Of a DNA stretch of 64,000 nucleotides, positions 10,671 through 21,520 are shown piece by piece (position 1 is the first letter of the stretch; each line of letters opens with the position of its first letter). The notes under the pieces were generated by a model. It saw only the letters and a list, made by a program, of their open reading frames with translations. It was not told where the DNA came from and ran no database searches. Position numbers and translations under genes: made by a program. Source of the stretch: Lolium rigidum (taxonomy: Eukaryota > Streptophyta > Magnoliopsida > Poales > Poaceae); contig NC_061511.1 in assembly GCF_022539505.1 (NCBI RefSeq), positions 30,452,620 through 30,516,619 of the forward strand, written 5' to 3'.

Positions 10671-11568
10671 TAGACTTCGCTTGTCCCCAAGCGAAACTGA
10701 ACTCGGTAAACAGGACCACATGTTTATGGAGTGAAGAGTCGATAAATAAAATACGGACAAGAAGCATCATATTCATTCACACAAGACATTCTAGTAAACA
10801 ACTTCCTCATATAACTCAACTTGAAACAAGTATAAGGTAATCACAAATAAAGGTGCATAAGAAATCATAGTCGGTGATGGCAAACTTCGTTCTTGGTCAG
10901 AGAACAATTAACAGATTATACTTATCTCATTGAGCAGCATTCTCTTGTTAAAGTTTATATGGCACAACTTGCATACTCAATCATAATAGTCTCCTCATGA
11001 TCATTGATAACTTGCAAAGCTATATTCATTCAGATAAAACTTGTACATAAACAAGGAAAAATAAAAGACATGATGAAGCAAATCACAGTATAATGGTTTG
11101 ATCACAACTACTCAAATGCTTGCTTGAGATGGAGGGAAATAGGTTTACTGACTCAACATAAAGTAAAAGACAGGCCCTTCGCAGAGGGAAGCAGGGATTA
11201 AATCATGTGCTAGAGCTTTTTCAGTTTTGAAATCATATAAAGAGAATAAAAGTAACATTTTGAGAGGTGTTTGTTGTTGTCAACGACTGGTAGCGGGTAC
11301 TCTAACCCCCTTGCCAGACAAACCTTCAAAGAGCGGCTCCCATTTTATTTTTATTTTGTGTGGCACTCCTTCCAACCTTTCTTTCACAAACCATGGCTAA
11401 CCGAATCCTCGGGTGCCTGCCAACAATCTCATACCATGAAGGAGTGCCTTTTTATTTTAGTTTTATTATGATGACACTCCCCCAACCTTTGCTTACACAA
11501 GCCATGGCTAACCGAATCCTTCGGGTGCCGTCCATCAATCACATACCATGGAGGAGTGTCTATTTAGG
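10671..11568 (-). other. C1 internal noncoding segment 1
   Basis: AT-rich retroelement interior without a supported ORF. Bases up to about 10881 match C2 at 63539-63749. It ends with two tandem stem-loop repeats (11361-11561) and the Tat-B target site TTAGG (11564-11568). Confidence 0.7.
11361..11561. repeat. Two tandem stem-loop repeat units in C1 interior
   Basis: Units of about 90 bp (11361-11449 and 11472-11561) share CCATGGCTAACCGAATCCT and CATACCATG. Each is closed by an inverted repeat: GGCACTCCTTC (11362-11372) with GAAGGAGTGCC (11438-11448), and GACACTCC (11473-11480) with GGAGTGTC (11553-11560). The second stem position is a G-C pair in unit 1 and A-T in unit 2. Confidence 0.75.
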
Positions 11569-12732
11569 TGTTATCACCAGAATTTGACCGGATCAGAGGT
11601 GGGCCGCGATCAAGATTGGGCTTGAAGAATATACATGGAAGAAATACGTGAACCGGCCTTGTACACGAAGTTTGGGCAGTTTGCCCTTGTATCTGTAAAT
11701 ATATTAGGATACGTGTCGGTTAGTTAGAGCTTGGCTCGTGCACGATTGGGATTATTCCCACGTTAGAAAGTCTACGGACTATAAATATGTATCTAGGGTT
11801 ATCAAGAAAGACAACAATCACGTTCATCACAAACCAATCTTGGCGCATCGCCGACCCCTTGTTTCGAGGGTTTCTTCCGGGTAAGCATCATGCTGCCTAG
11901 ATCGCATCTTGCGATCTAGGCAGTATACGTTTATTCGTTATCCATGCGTTGCTCGTGCTGAAGCCTTTTTGATGGCGAGCAACGTAGTTATCATAGATGT
12001 GTTAGGGTTAGCATTGCTTTACCGTGCTACATGTTTTCGTCCATGCAACCCTTAGACGTCTAGCCGTCCTTACACCTTTCTTAGGTGTAAGGGCGGCACC
12101 TTGCTTGATCATTGTTTAGCAGATCCGATCCGTTATGATCGCTCCTTGATTCTTCAAGGATTAGTTTAATATCTGCATAGTTAGGCCTTACAAACGGGTT
12201 GAATGATCCAGTGTAGCACGTAGGGTGTAGTTTGCTAACCCTAGACAAGATGTTCCGGGGATCAACTTAATGTTGGTTTTTAGGCCTTGTCTAGGGTCGG
12301 TTTATTATCACCGTGCGTGGCTGCCAGGCTCAATCACGAGTAGGACGTTCCGATTATGCGGTGAAAACCCTAGATCGTCGTAGGTCGTTTTAGCTTTGTT
12401 TTGATCAAGCAGGACCACCATGCAATCGTAAACCCTATACGAGTCATGGGTGGATCGGCTCCTTGAGCCGATTCACGGGACAACCTGAGAGCCGATCGAG
12501 GCTCGTATTTAATGTTTACGTGTATGCCATGCAGAAACTAAGCGAAGCAAATCCATCACCTTCTCGATCGGGTATAGATCAGGTGGCACGCCCTTGCACC
12601 AGCATCGGGACATGCGTACCAGGAGCTTTGCGGGCCGTCGCTCGGAGGGACCAGGGCCAGCCGCAGCCCTAGGTTGTTCCCGGCTCTTCGTGTTGCCAGC
12701 CGTTGCTCGCCGTTGAGTTTCGGACGCCAACA
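11569..12732 (+). repeat. 5' LTR of Tat-B (1164 bp)
   Basis: TGTTATCACC to GGACGCCAACA. TATAAATA at 11780-11787. Inverted repeats: 11893-11906 with 11910-11923 (14 bp, 3-nt loop), 11947-11955 with 11976-11984, and 12063-12077 with 12083-12097. The primer site should follow directly (12735 on, TTTGGGCACGCCCGGTGGGA); I could not assign its tRNA. Confidence 0.95.
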
Positions 12733-12793
12733 CATTTGGGCACGCCCGGTGGGACAGTCTTCAACATCAACTGCATCGCCATCTACATCTGAG

Positions 12794-15453
12794 ATGGCGG
12801 AAGGTACTCCAGTCACGTACGAGGATCTGCCCGAGGAGCTCAAGAAGAAGTATGACGACGTCAAAGCTATCCTCGAAGCCGACCTCATCGGCTCTTTCCA
12901 CAGGACCCGCTCACACGGCATCAGGTGGAGAGGGTTCACACCTGAAGGCGCGCTCGATGGAGTGGACCTGTCCACCCCTTCAGAAGAACGCACCAGGTCC
13001 TTGCATCAGGAGATCAATTTCATGGTAGCTCATTCGCTACACCGCCATTCTGAGAGCCTGGTGAACACTTTGGAGCGTGTCGCCCTTCGGGCGCTCCATG
13101 AAATCTTGAGGCATCAGTACTCTCCCTCAGGACCTGCTCTAGGAACTCACCAAGGAGAGCTACCACTCCAGAGCCGCCCACCGCTGCCGTTCGCGCTGGC
13201 AGCACCAGAGGTGCCGAGTACACCGGCATTCGTCGTCTACAAGATCGGTGGCGATCCTAGCGACTACCAGTTCTTGTATGAGGCGCCTAAGGAGATCCCT
13301 CACGGATACACGTGCACATACGTGCCAGACAGCAGTAACTGGGCACTCACGAACCAGGCTGCAACAGCAGGGACTTCTGGAACAGCAGGAGGAACCTCTG
13401 GATCAGATCTTGAGAAGCAGACGTGGCTAGCTAAATACGCCACTCCGACGAACGTCCAGAGCTCAACTCCTGTAGCTAGCTCAGATCTTGAGAAGCAAGC
13501 GTGGCTAGCTAAATATGCCACGCCAGCGAATCTTCAGAGCTCCACTCCTGCAGCTAGCACCGCGGATCAGATCAGCACGATTTTGAGAGACCAGTTCGGC
13601 ATGGTGCCGAAAAGGAGGGCAATCGGCTATTCCAAGCCGTACCCCAACGACTACGATTTGATCCCACTACCACCCAAATATCGGCTCCCTGAATTCTCCA
13701 AGTTTAGTGGGTCAGATGGCTCCAGCTCTATCGAGCATGTAAGCCGATATTTGGCGCAGCTGGGCACGATCTCAGCTGCAGATGCACTACGCGTGAGGTT
13801 CTTCGCACAGTCCCTCACAGGATCGGCTTTTGGGTGGTACACTTCACTGCCACCAGACTCAATCCGAACTTGGAAGCAGTTGGAAGAACAGTTCCACATG
13901 CAGTATCACTCAGAGGCTTCCGAGGCTGGCATAGCCGATCTAGCCCAAGTACGTCAGAAGCGCGGAGAAACAGTGTCAGAATACATCCAGCGCTTCAGGG
14001 CCGTTAGGAACCGATGCTATTCGGCTCGTTTGACTGAAAAAGAAGCCGTCGAGTTGGTGGTGGTGGGTCTCGCATCACCGATCAAGGATATGGCTTCCCA
14101 AGCAGACTACCCATCACTGGCGCATATGGTTCAGAAACTGTCATTATATGAACAGCGCCACCCAGAGCTGTACCAGGACAAATTCAAGCGTGCAGTAGTC
14201 CTGGTTGAGACAGAGGAAGATGAAGGGTCTGCGGGAGATCAAGAAGTAGGAGTGGCTGAATGGACTCGGGGGGCAACCCCCGTGTCCTGCAAATGGGTTA
14301 AGCCACAAGGTCCGCCCAGAGGGTTTGATTTTGACGTAACTAAAGCTGAGCAAATTTTCGACCTCTTACTTAAGGAGAAGCGACTGAAGTTACCCGAAGG
14401 CCTCAAAATCCCCACGGTACAGAGCTGAACGGAAAGCCATACTGCAAATGGCATAACACGTTCTCCCATACCACCAACGACTGCAGGGTGTGGCGTCAGC
14501 AGATCCAAATGGCGATAGAATAAGGACGTCTAATTTTCAACCAATACGCCATGAAAGTCGACACACACCCCTTCCCCGCCGTTAACACGGTGGAGTACGC
14601 TTACCCCGAAGGGTGCCAGCCAGGTTTCTCGTTGAGCATTAATATGGTCGAGCCTGGGCACCACTCTGGTAAGGACAAAGGCGAGGGCAGCCGCTCTCGT
14701 AGCAAGGACAAAGAGGAAGCCGCTCCACGCGATCGGCTCCGGCACGATGGCAAACGCTACATCACAGAGGGAGAAGTAAAGAATGTGCGATATCAACGAC
14801 CTCTCTCTGACCATCTCCTCAACAAATATGTAAGTCAGTACGACCAGCGCCGGCGGTACAACAGCGACGATGAAAGGGATCATCTAGCTAGCAGTGACGC
14901 CAGGAGATATCGTCGGCATGATCGCAATGAGGAGAGATACGAGCGCCGTGCCAAGGAAAGGTCAAGAGAACAAGACGACGTGGACAAGCACTGGGACTGT
15001 CCTTTCTTCAAACACTGCTGGGATTCAGGAATGAGCCGATTGCCTACAATCGGCAACTGCCCAGAATGTAGACAAAAGAAGAAGGATGCAACAGACGTGT
15101 CAGTGTTCAAACGTCTAGGGCCTCTCCCATCTAGGAACAAGCAAACTGAGTCCTCTCGGGAAGAAGACCTCGAGGAGTTAGAAGATGACTACGAAGAAGA
15201 AGAGGACAGGTACCACCGGCCAAGGTGGTGCCCTGATGGACTCAGCCGTTCCCAAAAGCGTAGGGTTCAGCGACTGCGTGGCTTGGAGGAAGCCGAAAGG
15301 TTGTACCTGCACACGCTAAGGAAGGCGCGGCCTGATCTGGCCGCGAAAATTCAACGAACCCTGGACGAAGAGGGTCGACCACAAAAGATGGAGTGGCGCC
15401 CCAAACAAAGGAAAGCCGATGATGAGACATCGGCTGGCACCAGTGAGATGTAA
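12794..15453 (+). pseudogene. Tat-B gag polyprotein, one frameshift and one stop
   Basis: Gag forms the particle that packages element RNA. The first ATG after the LTR and primer region is 12794 (MAEGTPVTYEDLPEEL); an in-frame ATG inside the LTR is unlikely to be used. Residues about 204-253 hold a tandem repeat, SDLEKQxWLAKYATPxNxQS twice. Residues about 262-465 are a Retrotrans_gag domain (YRLPEFSKFSGSDG, ALRVRFFAQSLTGSAFGWY, SEYIQRFRAVRNRC). The frame ends at 14428; a one-base shift restores the C-x3-H...C block CKWHNTFSHTTNDC. TAA at 14521-14523 then interrupts before an open stretch (14551-15453) with Arg/Glu-rich sequence and a Cys cluster (WDCPFFKHCW ... CPECRQKK). No protease motif is seen. 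Confidence 0.88.
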
Positions 15454-16046
15454 ACCTCTTTTGAGCAATGCAATCAAGATGGGGGCCGATTCCAGCAATC
15501 GGCCCATATTATCCTTGCCATACGTTTTGCCTGTGTTCAGCGTCGATCTAACAGGTGACGGAAAGCTAGGGTATGGGTTTACATCGGCTTGTGAGCTCGA
15601 GGAAATTGGCATTGGTCATGTTTGCAGAGCCGATGTTCAGGTATAGTACTTTGGATAAACTGCAGAGCCGATATCTGCAGTAACCTGACAGATTCGGCTC
15701 GGGGGGCACATAATCAGATAGACAGATGCTATGAACATGTGCGATACATGGGCAATAAAACATGGGCAATAAAATATTAGGGACCGATAGGAAAATCGGC
15801 CAGTAAAAAAAATGTATATACAAGTACAGCCGATGCAAAGACATCGACTTCAGAAGGTAAAGAGCCTAAAACATGGGCAATAAAATATTAGGGGCCGATA
15901 GGAAAATCGGCCAGTAAAAAAAAATGTATATACAAGTACAGCCGATGCAAAGACATCGACTTCAGAAGGTAAAGAGCCGATGCACAGTCATCGACTCTAG
16001 AGGTACAAGTTCAGCAAAACATTTGACAGTTTTATACAGAAAGGCT
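15454..16046 (+). repeat. Tat-B noncoding tract with GCCGAT units and a 111-bp tandem duplication
   Basis: No coding sequence. About 13 copies of GCCGAT/ATCGGC occur between 15417 and 15985, many as inverted pairs. A unit of about 111 bp starting ACATGGGCAATAAAATATTA is duplicated head to tail (15760-15870, 15871-15981) with only a few differences. It lies between the converging gag and PMD genes, where both 3' ends would fall. Confidence 0.8.
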
Positions 16047-19000
16047 CTACTGAAGAAACGCGCTGAGGGCGTGAAGGGCGTCAGCACGGATACGATCCAC
16101 CTCGGCGATCTCAGCCTCGTCGTCCTCGTCTTTGCCCGTCACCAGCTGACTGCTCAGGGTACGAATTTCAGCCAGATCGGTCTTCAGATCGGCTGTGAGG
16201 CCCTTTGCTTCCTCTTGAGAGCGGGCAATAAGGGCTTCCTTGTCTTGGATAAGCTGCTTGGTCACCCTGACCCTCTCTTCAAGGTTCTCCAGTTCCTTAC
16301 GCAGGGTCTCGAGTTCGGCACTATTGGCAGAAGTGTCAGTTTTGGCGTCTAAAGCAGCCTTCTTCTCGTTGAGCCGTTGACACTTGTCTGCAATATCGGC
16401 TCTCAATGGAAGCTGGGTGTGGCGAAGATTAATCCTTTGACGAGCCGACTGCACCCTTGACTTGAAGACCGACAGAGTCACAGCTGGCCAAAGCTTCACC
16501 TGCAGTGTCACAGGGAGATGGGGCTGGATATCTTCGAGGATGCCCTTGACTTCCTCGGGATTTTCAACCAGGGTCTCAATTGAGGAAGAGAGCAAATCCT
16601 TGAGACGCTGGAGTGGACCATGGACCATGCTAGGACTGGGCTCTTCACTCGCCTTGGAAGTAGCTGGTTCGAGGGATTCAGGATCGAACGTCAGCAAGCT
16701 TGAGAGATCACAACCCTGACAAGACGAACAAAAGTGGTATTAGTATACAACGAAGAAAGTGATAGAGCCAAGGAAGTGGAGTGTACCTCTCCCAAGGTAG
16801 GAGGAGCAGCCGATGTTGTGATAATCGGCTTTTCCGTGGACTTGGCTAGGTTAGCCACTTGGTCAGCCACGATCGTCGAGGTGGCTAGGTCTAGCGTGGC
16901 GGACGGCATCAGTACCTCCTCGACGTCTCCGCTAGAGGTATCATTGATCTGCAAAAGGAAGTAATTAGCCGATCCAAGTGGCAATGGGTTAGCATGAAAT
17001 ATAAACCAGGGAGATGATTACATTTGAGACCTCCTGGCTTGATGGAGAAGCTCGTGGGTCTTTGCGAGCCCTTTTGACGCATCGACGCTTCACGCGTGAC
17101 CCTGATTTGATCGGGGCTTGGGGAGCAGGAGGCTCGGGAGTCAATCTTTTCTTAGAAGCCGGCGCTGGCGAGGCCGTCTGGCTCTGTGTGGTGGACCTCT
17201 CGGAGTTGCCCGAGCTCGAATCCCTCTGGCTGGACTCATCGTCCCCGCTGGAGTTCTCTTCGGTGGAACTCTGTAGAAAGAAGTACAAGCATGTTGCAAA
17301 AGACTGGGAAGGCAGATAAATGTGGTCAAGGCACAAGTCAACTTACGTGCAAGCTTTCTTGGGCAGGAGCTTTGCGCTTCAGGGTCTTTCTGGCAGCCAC
17401 TTTCCTCACTGCCTTCCTCGCCTGAGTTGAGGCTCGGGGGCAACCGGCCCCGAAGATGCTTTACTCTTGGGAGCCGATTTCGGTGAAATCGGCTGACTCT
17501 GCATTATGACTTTCTTCAGGGGTGGCGAGCTCTGGCAGAAGAGAACCACTGGGGCTGGAGGAAGGAATTCGAAGGGGGAGCCATCGGCTTGCGTGGGCTC
17601 TGGGCCATCTTGTTGCTGCCAGGAGATGGAGTCAGGTTACAAACAATTACCATGAGCCATTGCAAGAAATTTATAAGTAATGGTACCTGGTCTGCAGGAA
17701 CGTCGTACTCGGCATCAAGTTGTCTCAGCAACGGTCCTAGAGCTCTTCTGAAGGCATGGGTCTTCCACATGGACCACCAAGTCTCGAAACCATCGGTAGT
17801 GGAGGTGAAACGGAGGTTGTGAGGAATTGGAACGGCCAGGGCATCAAAGAAGGTATAGCACCTTTGGCCAGTGAGGATGTCAGGCAGTTCAGCTCTGCTT
17901 GCTGTCAGGTGGTGTAGGAAGAAGTGTGGAGGCACCTGCCCGAGACCAAGCTGTCGGGCTACTACTACCGGTTGGTAAGACTCGTAACCAGGCTTGATGA
18001 TCCGGTTTGAGGTACTCATGCCAACTGGAAGAAAGCAAGGACGAATCATGATAGAGTACAAATGCCGGGTGCTAGCGTCATCGGCAAAGTTATCCAATCG
18101 GAAGGAGACTGGGTTCTCAAAGTTCTCCGATTCAGTATAAGGAAAGAACAGGGGTTGTCCAAGCCTTGGAAGAAAATCTTGAACCACCCTCGTCTGCTTC
18201 CTTAGGGATCGGCCTCGCTGCCCGGGAGACCATACAAAGCTTGGCCATAGCTGGTGCATCGGATCTCCTTTCCATTAGCATCTGGGAAGGTGCAGGTGGC
18301 CAAAGATGGGAAGTCTGGGATCTGGTTCTGAAAGTACAGTTGAGCCCATAACTGAATAAACCACCAGGGGCCTCCAGTTTTAACTGTCTTTTGAGAGAAC
18401 AGTTTGACAGACATCAGTTGAAGAGATCGATAGACCTCTCCAAGAAACAGTTTGCCAAGGCCAAGTTGGGTGCCTTTGGCAAGTTCATAGGCCAGGGAAA
18501 GGTAATTCTTGGTTGGGGCGAGTGATGGGCCACAGAATATGAAGTGCTCCAACCAGAAGTTCAGGAAGGCTGTGTGTTCTCTCTCTGTCATAGGGCCTTT
18601 GGTTTTCATATAACGATTAAGGTAGGCACCCCAGCTGGTACACTCTTTTTTAGAGGAAAGGGTGAAAGGAACTTTCGGCAGTTTAAATGCAGAGGGGCTT
18701 GGGGATGCAATGTCTAGGCCTGTGATCATGGCCACATCCAGCAGAGTTGGTGTCATAGGGCCATGGCCAAACATGAAGCAGTTCAGTGCATCAGACCAGA
18801 AGTAGCCGATGGTTTTCAGAATATTTTCATTCTTTTCAAGGGGAGACAATGATAATGACAAGGCATCGGCTATCCCTATGGCTTCCCAGGTGGCATAGTG
18901 GGTTTTGGACATTCTATTGTGCCATGCCACCCAACCTTCAGGAGGATTAGGCCAGGCTCGCAGGCAGTCGGCCCAGGAAGACAGATCTAAGTTCCGGTTC

Positions 19001-19251
19001 ACGAAGGGGATTCTGTTAGCCTCGCATGAAATTAAGAGAGCGGGACTCTCGGAAGAACGGGGACCGAGGCACATAGAATTTGCAAGAGAAGGATGTGGCA
19101 GCAGGATGTCTGAAACCTAAAATTAATAACGGAACAGAACATTAATTCAGGTGTTTGCTATTAATCCTAACGTTGATTCGAATGGCGAGAGGCGGTTAAG
19201 GATTACCTTCAGACCGGAGACCATGGCGTTGGTATTGGATGATTCCGCCAT
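16047..19251 (-). pseudogene. Antisense plant-mobile-domain (PMD, aminotransferase-like) gene, six exons, two 1-bp frame breaks
   Basis: Exons on the minus strand: 19251-19207, 19116-17687, 17615-17347, 17270-17022, 16948-16787, 16715-16047. All five introns (71-90 nt) have GT...AG ends and phase 0. Exons 1, 4, 5 and 6 are exact multiples of three; exons 2 and 3 are one base short, matching frame breaks seen near 18215-18225 and 17420. Exon 2 encodes a PMD (PF10536-like) region: WVAWHNRM, IGIADALSLS, GYFWSDALNCFMFGHGPMTP, TLLDVAMITGLD, TSWGAYLNRYM, GGPWWFIQLWAQLYF. Exons 3-4 add basic, NLS-like segments and a Ser/acid stretch; exon 6 has a heptad-rich coiled coil. Host PMD proteins (MAIN, MAIL1) act in transposon silencing and genome stability. 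The role here is unknown; capture of a host gene is inference. Confidence 0.82.
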
Positions 19252-19605
19252 TAGATGCGCTGTGGAGTTGGGGCGGCGCGGTCGAGATCTGAGATGCGGG
19301 TGGCCGTGAGTTGGAACTGCTCGGGCGGCGATTTGGGGATCTGAGTTTACTTTCTCAGACGGAGGTCGCAGGTTACCGTTTGGAGGGGCAACTGGGTTGG
19401 CCTTGCTCGCGTTTTATGGTAGAGGCCGATGCGATGCCATCAGCTCTTTTTTGGGGGGTTGTTTGACTTTGACTATCGGCAAAAAAAATTGATTGGGAAC
19501 ACTTATTCATTAATAAAAGGGGATTCTTACAATGAAGAGCCGATTGCTCAAGAAAGGAGGAACAAAAGAAGAGCCGATTGCTCAGGAACTACTAATCCTA
19601 CACTA

Positions 19606-20064
19606 CTAATCCTCGCTGGCTTCGTCGTCGGCATCGTAGCTGCCGTCGGCGCTTCTTCCGGAGAGTCCCTCGGCCGGAGCTTCTTCCTCCTCGTCATCAT
19701 CATCGTCCTCGCTGTCCGCCCAAGCGCGGAAGCGCTTCGCCAGCGGATACCCGATGGAGGAAGAGGAGTCATCCTCCTCCTCTTCTTCCTGTTCCTTCTC
19801 TTCTTCCTCTTCTTCTTCTTCCTCCGCCTTGTCGGAAGAGGTGGGGTTTGCCCAGGAGTGGAGGTCGTCCTCGCTCTTGCTCTCCAGCTCCCCTTCGACG
19901 AGGAACTGGAGGTCGTCCTCCCCATCGGTTAGGGGCAGGTCACCATCTGACCCGACGAGGGCCTCGGGTGGGCCATCTGGCACAAAGTCGAAGTCCCACT
20001 CCTGCTCACTCGAGGAAGAAGATTGGAAAGAAAGGCCTGATGAGACGGAGGAAGAGGAAGACAT
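19606..20064 (-). CDS. Antisense acidic accessory protein of Tat-B (152 aa)
   Basis: Intact ORF from ATG 20064 to a stop at 19606. It starts MSSSSSVSSGLSF, then has LTDGEDDLQFLVEGELESK, a long Glu run, a short basic patch (LAKRFRAW), Asp/Glu runs and EAPAEG. The extreme acidity suggests a nuclear or chromatin-binding role, but no fold is recognised. It lies between the 3' LTR and the PMD gene, transcribed the same way as PMD, with its own TATA-like box. The Tat-A copy at 3557-4038 is broken. Position and orientation match the antisense gene published for maize Grande; I cannot show homology from memory. The Glu-coding run could be mistaken for a simple repeat, but the non-repetitive flanks are shared by both elements. 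Confidence 0.72.
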   Translation of the reverse strand: MSSSSSVSSGLSFQSSSSSEQEWDFDFVPDGPPEALVGSDGDLPLTDGEDDLQFLVEGELESKSEDDLHSWANPTSSDKAEEEEEEEEEKEQEEEEEDDSSSSIGYPLAKRFRAWADSEDDDDDEEEEAPAEGLSGRSADGSYDADDEASED

Positions 20065-20144
20065 TGCTACAGGGAAAGAGGGTTTTTTTGGTGCCGATAG
20101 CTAGAACAGAGGAGGGGGATGAAGAGGCGAATCGTTCGGCACGG

Positions 20145-20152
20145 TTAAATAA
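20145..20152 (-). promoter_or_regulatory. Candidate TATA-like box for the antisense acidic gene (Tat-B)
   Basis: TTATTTAA on the minus strand, 81 bp upstream of the ATG at 20064. Same motif and spacing as in Tat-A. Confidence 0.45.
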
Positions 20153-20340
20153 GGGGGAGCATAGTGGAAATTTAATGCCATTACAGTTTCCGAGGAAGTG
20201 ATGCTAAAGCTATCAAATCTTGCAGAGAAGTTGAGAAGGCAAGGCATCATGATGAAGAATACTGCGACGGTTCTGCTCTGCCACGACATGACCCGACGAA
20301 GAAAAAGCAGAGTGATTTTGGAATTATCAATTCCAAAACC

Positions 20341-20350
20341 AGGGGGCATG
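20341..20350 (+). promoter_or_regulatory. Polypurine tract of Tat-B
   Basis: AGGGGGCATG directly before the 3' LTR. Confidence 0.7.
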
Positions 20351-21515
20351 TGTTATCACCAGAATTTGACCGGATCAGAGGTGGGCCGCGATCAAGATTG
20401 GGCTTGAAGAATATACATGGAAGAAATACGTGAACCGGCCTTGTACACAAAGTTTGGGCAGTTTGCCCTTGTATATGTAAATATATTAGGATACGTGTCG
20501 GTTAGTTAGAGCTTGGCTCGTGCACGGTTGGGATTATTCCCACGTTAGAAAGTCTACGGACTATAAATATGCATCTAGGGTTATCAAGAAAGACAACAAT
20601 CACGTTCATCACAAACCAATCTTGGCGCATCGCCGACCCCTTATTTCGAGGGTTTCTTCCGGGTAAGCATCATGCTGCCTAGATCGCATCTTGCGATCTA
20701 GGCGATATACGTTTATTCGTTATCCATGCGTTGCTCGTGCTTGAAGCCTTTTTGATGGCGAGCAACGTAGTTATCATAGATGTGTTAGGGTTAGCATTGC
20801 TTTACCGTGCTACATGTTTTCGTCCATGCAACCCTTAGACGTCTAGCCGTCCTTGCACCTTTCTTAGGTGTAAGGGCGGCACCTTGCTTGATCATTGTTT
20901 AGCAGATCCGATCCGTTATGATCGCTCCTTGATTCTTCAAGGATTAGTTTAATATCCGCATAGTTAGGCCTTACAAACGGGTTGAATGATCCAGTAGCAC
21001 GTAGGGTGTAGTTTGCTAACCCTAGACAAGATGTTCCGGGGATCAACTTAATGTTGGTTTTTAGACCTTGTCTAGGGTCGGTTTATTATCACCGTGCGTG
21101 GCTGCCAGGCTCAATCACGAGTAGGACGTTCCGATTATGCGGTGAAAACCCTAGATCGTCGTAGGTCGTTTTAGCTTTGTTTTTGATCAAGCAGGACCAC
21201 CATGCAATCGTAAACCCTGTACGAGTCATGGGTGGATCGGCTCCTTGAGCCGATTCACGGGACAACCTGAGAGCCGATCGAGGCTCGTATTTAATGTTTA
21301 CGTGTATGCCATGCAGGAAACTAAGCGAAGCAAATCCATCACCTTCCCGATCGGGTATAGATCGGGTGGCACGCCCTTGCACCAGCATCGGGACGTGCGT
21401 ACCAGGAGCTTTGCGGGCCGTCGCTCGGAGGGACCAGGGCCAGCCGCAGCCCTAGGTTGTTCCCGGCTCTTCGTGTTGCCAGCCGTTGCTCGCCGGTGAG
21501 TTTCGGACGCCAACA
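20351..21515 (+). repeat. 3' LTR of Tat-B (1165 bp)
   Basis: TGTTATCACC to GGACGCCAACA; TATAAATA at 20562-20569. The first hairpin (20677-20703) has lost its two outermost pairs compared with the 5' LTR. TTAGG follows. Confidence 0.95.
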
Positions 21516-21520
21516 TTAGG

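Larger units (their letters stand above)
11569..21515 (+). mobile_element. Complete Tat-type Ty3/gypsy element without pol, with antisense PMD gene (Tat-B)
   Basis: Two 1.16-kb LTRs bracket a 7.6-kb interior, with perfect target duplication TTAGG (11564-11568, 21516-21520). In order: gag on the + strand, a short-repeat tract, an antisense six-exon plant-mobile-domain gene, an antisense acidic gene, and a purine tract. No RT, RNase H or integrase motif appears in any frame between gag and the 3' LTR, so it is non-autonomous; active relatives of Tat-A are plausible helpers (inference). By eye the LTRs differ at about 16 bases plus a few indels (about 1.4%), so this is a fairly young insertion. 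Confidence 0.93.

Noticed and set aside
19429..19932. Plus-strand 167-aa ORF and other plus-strand frames over the acidic gene
   Set aside because: Complement of Glu/Asp codons gives hydrophobic or Ser runs; no independent support.
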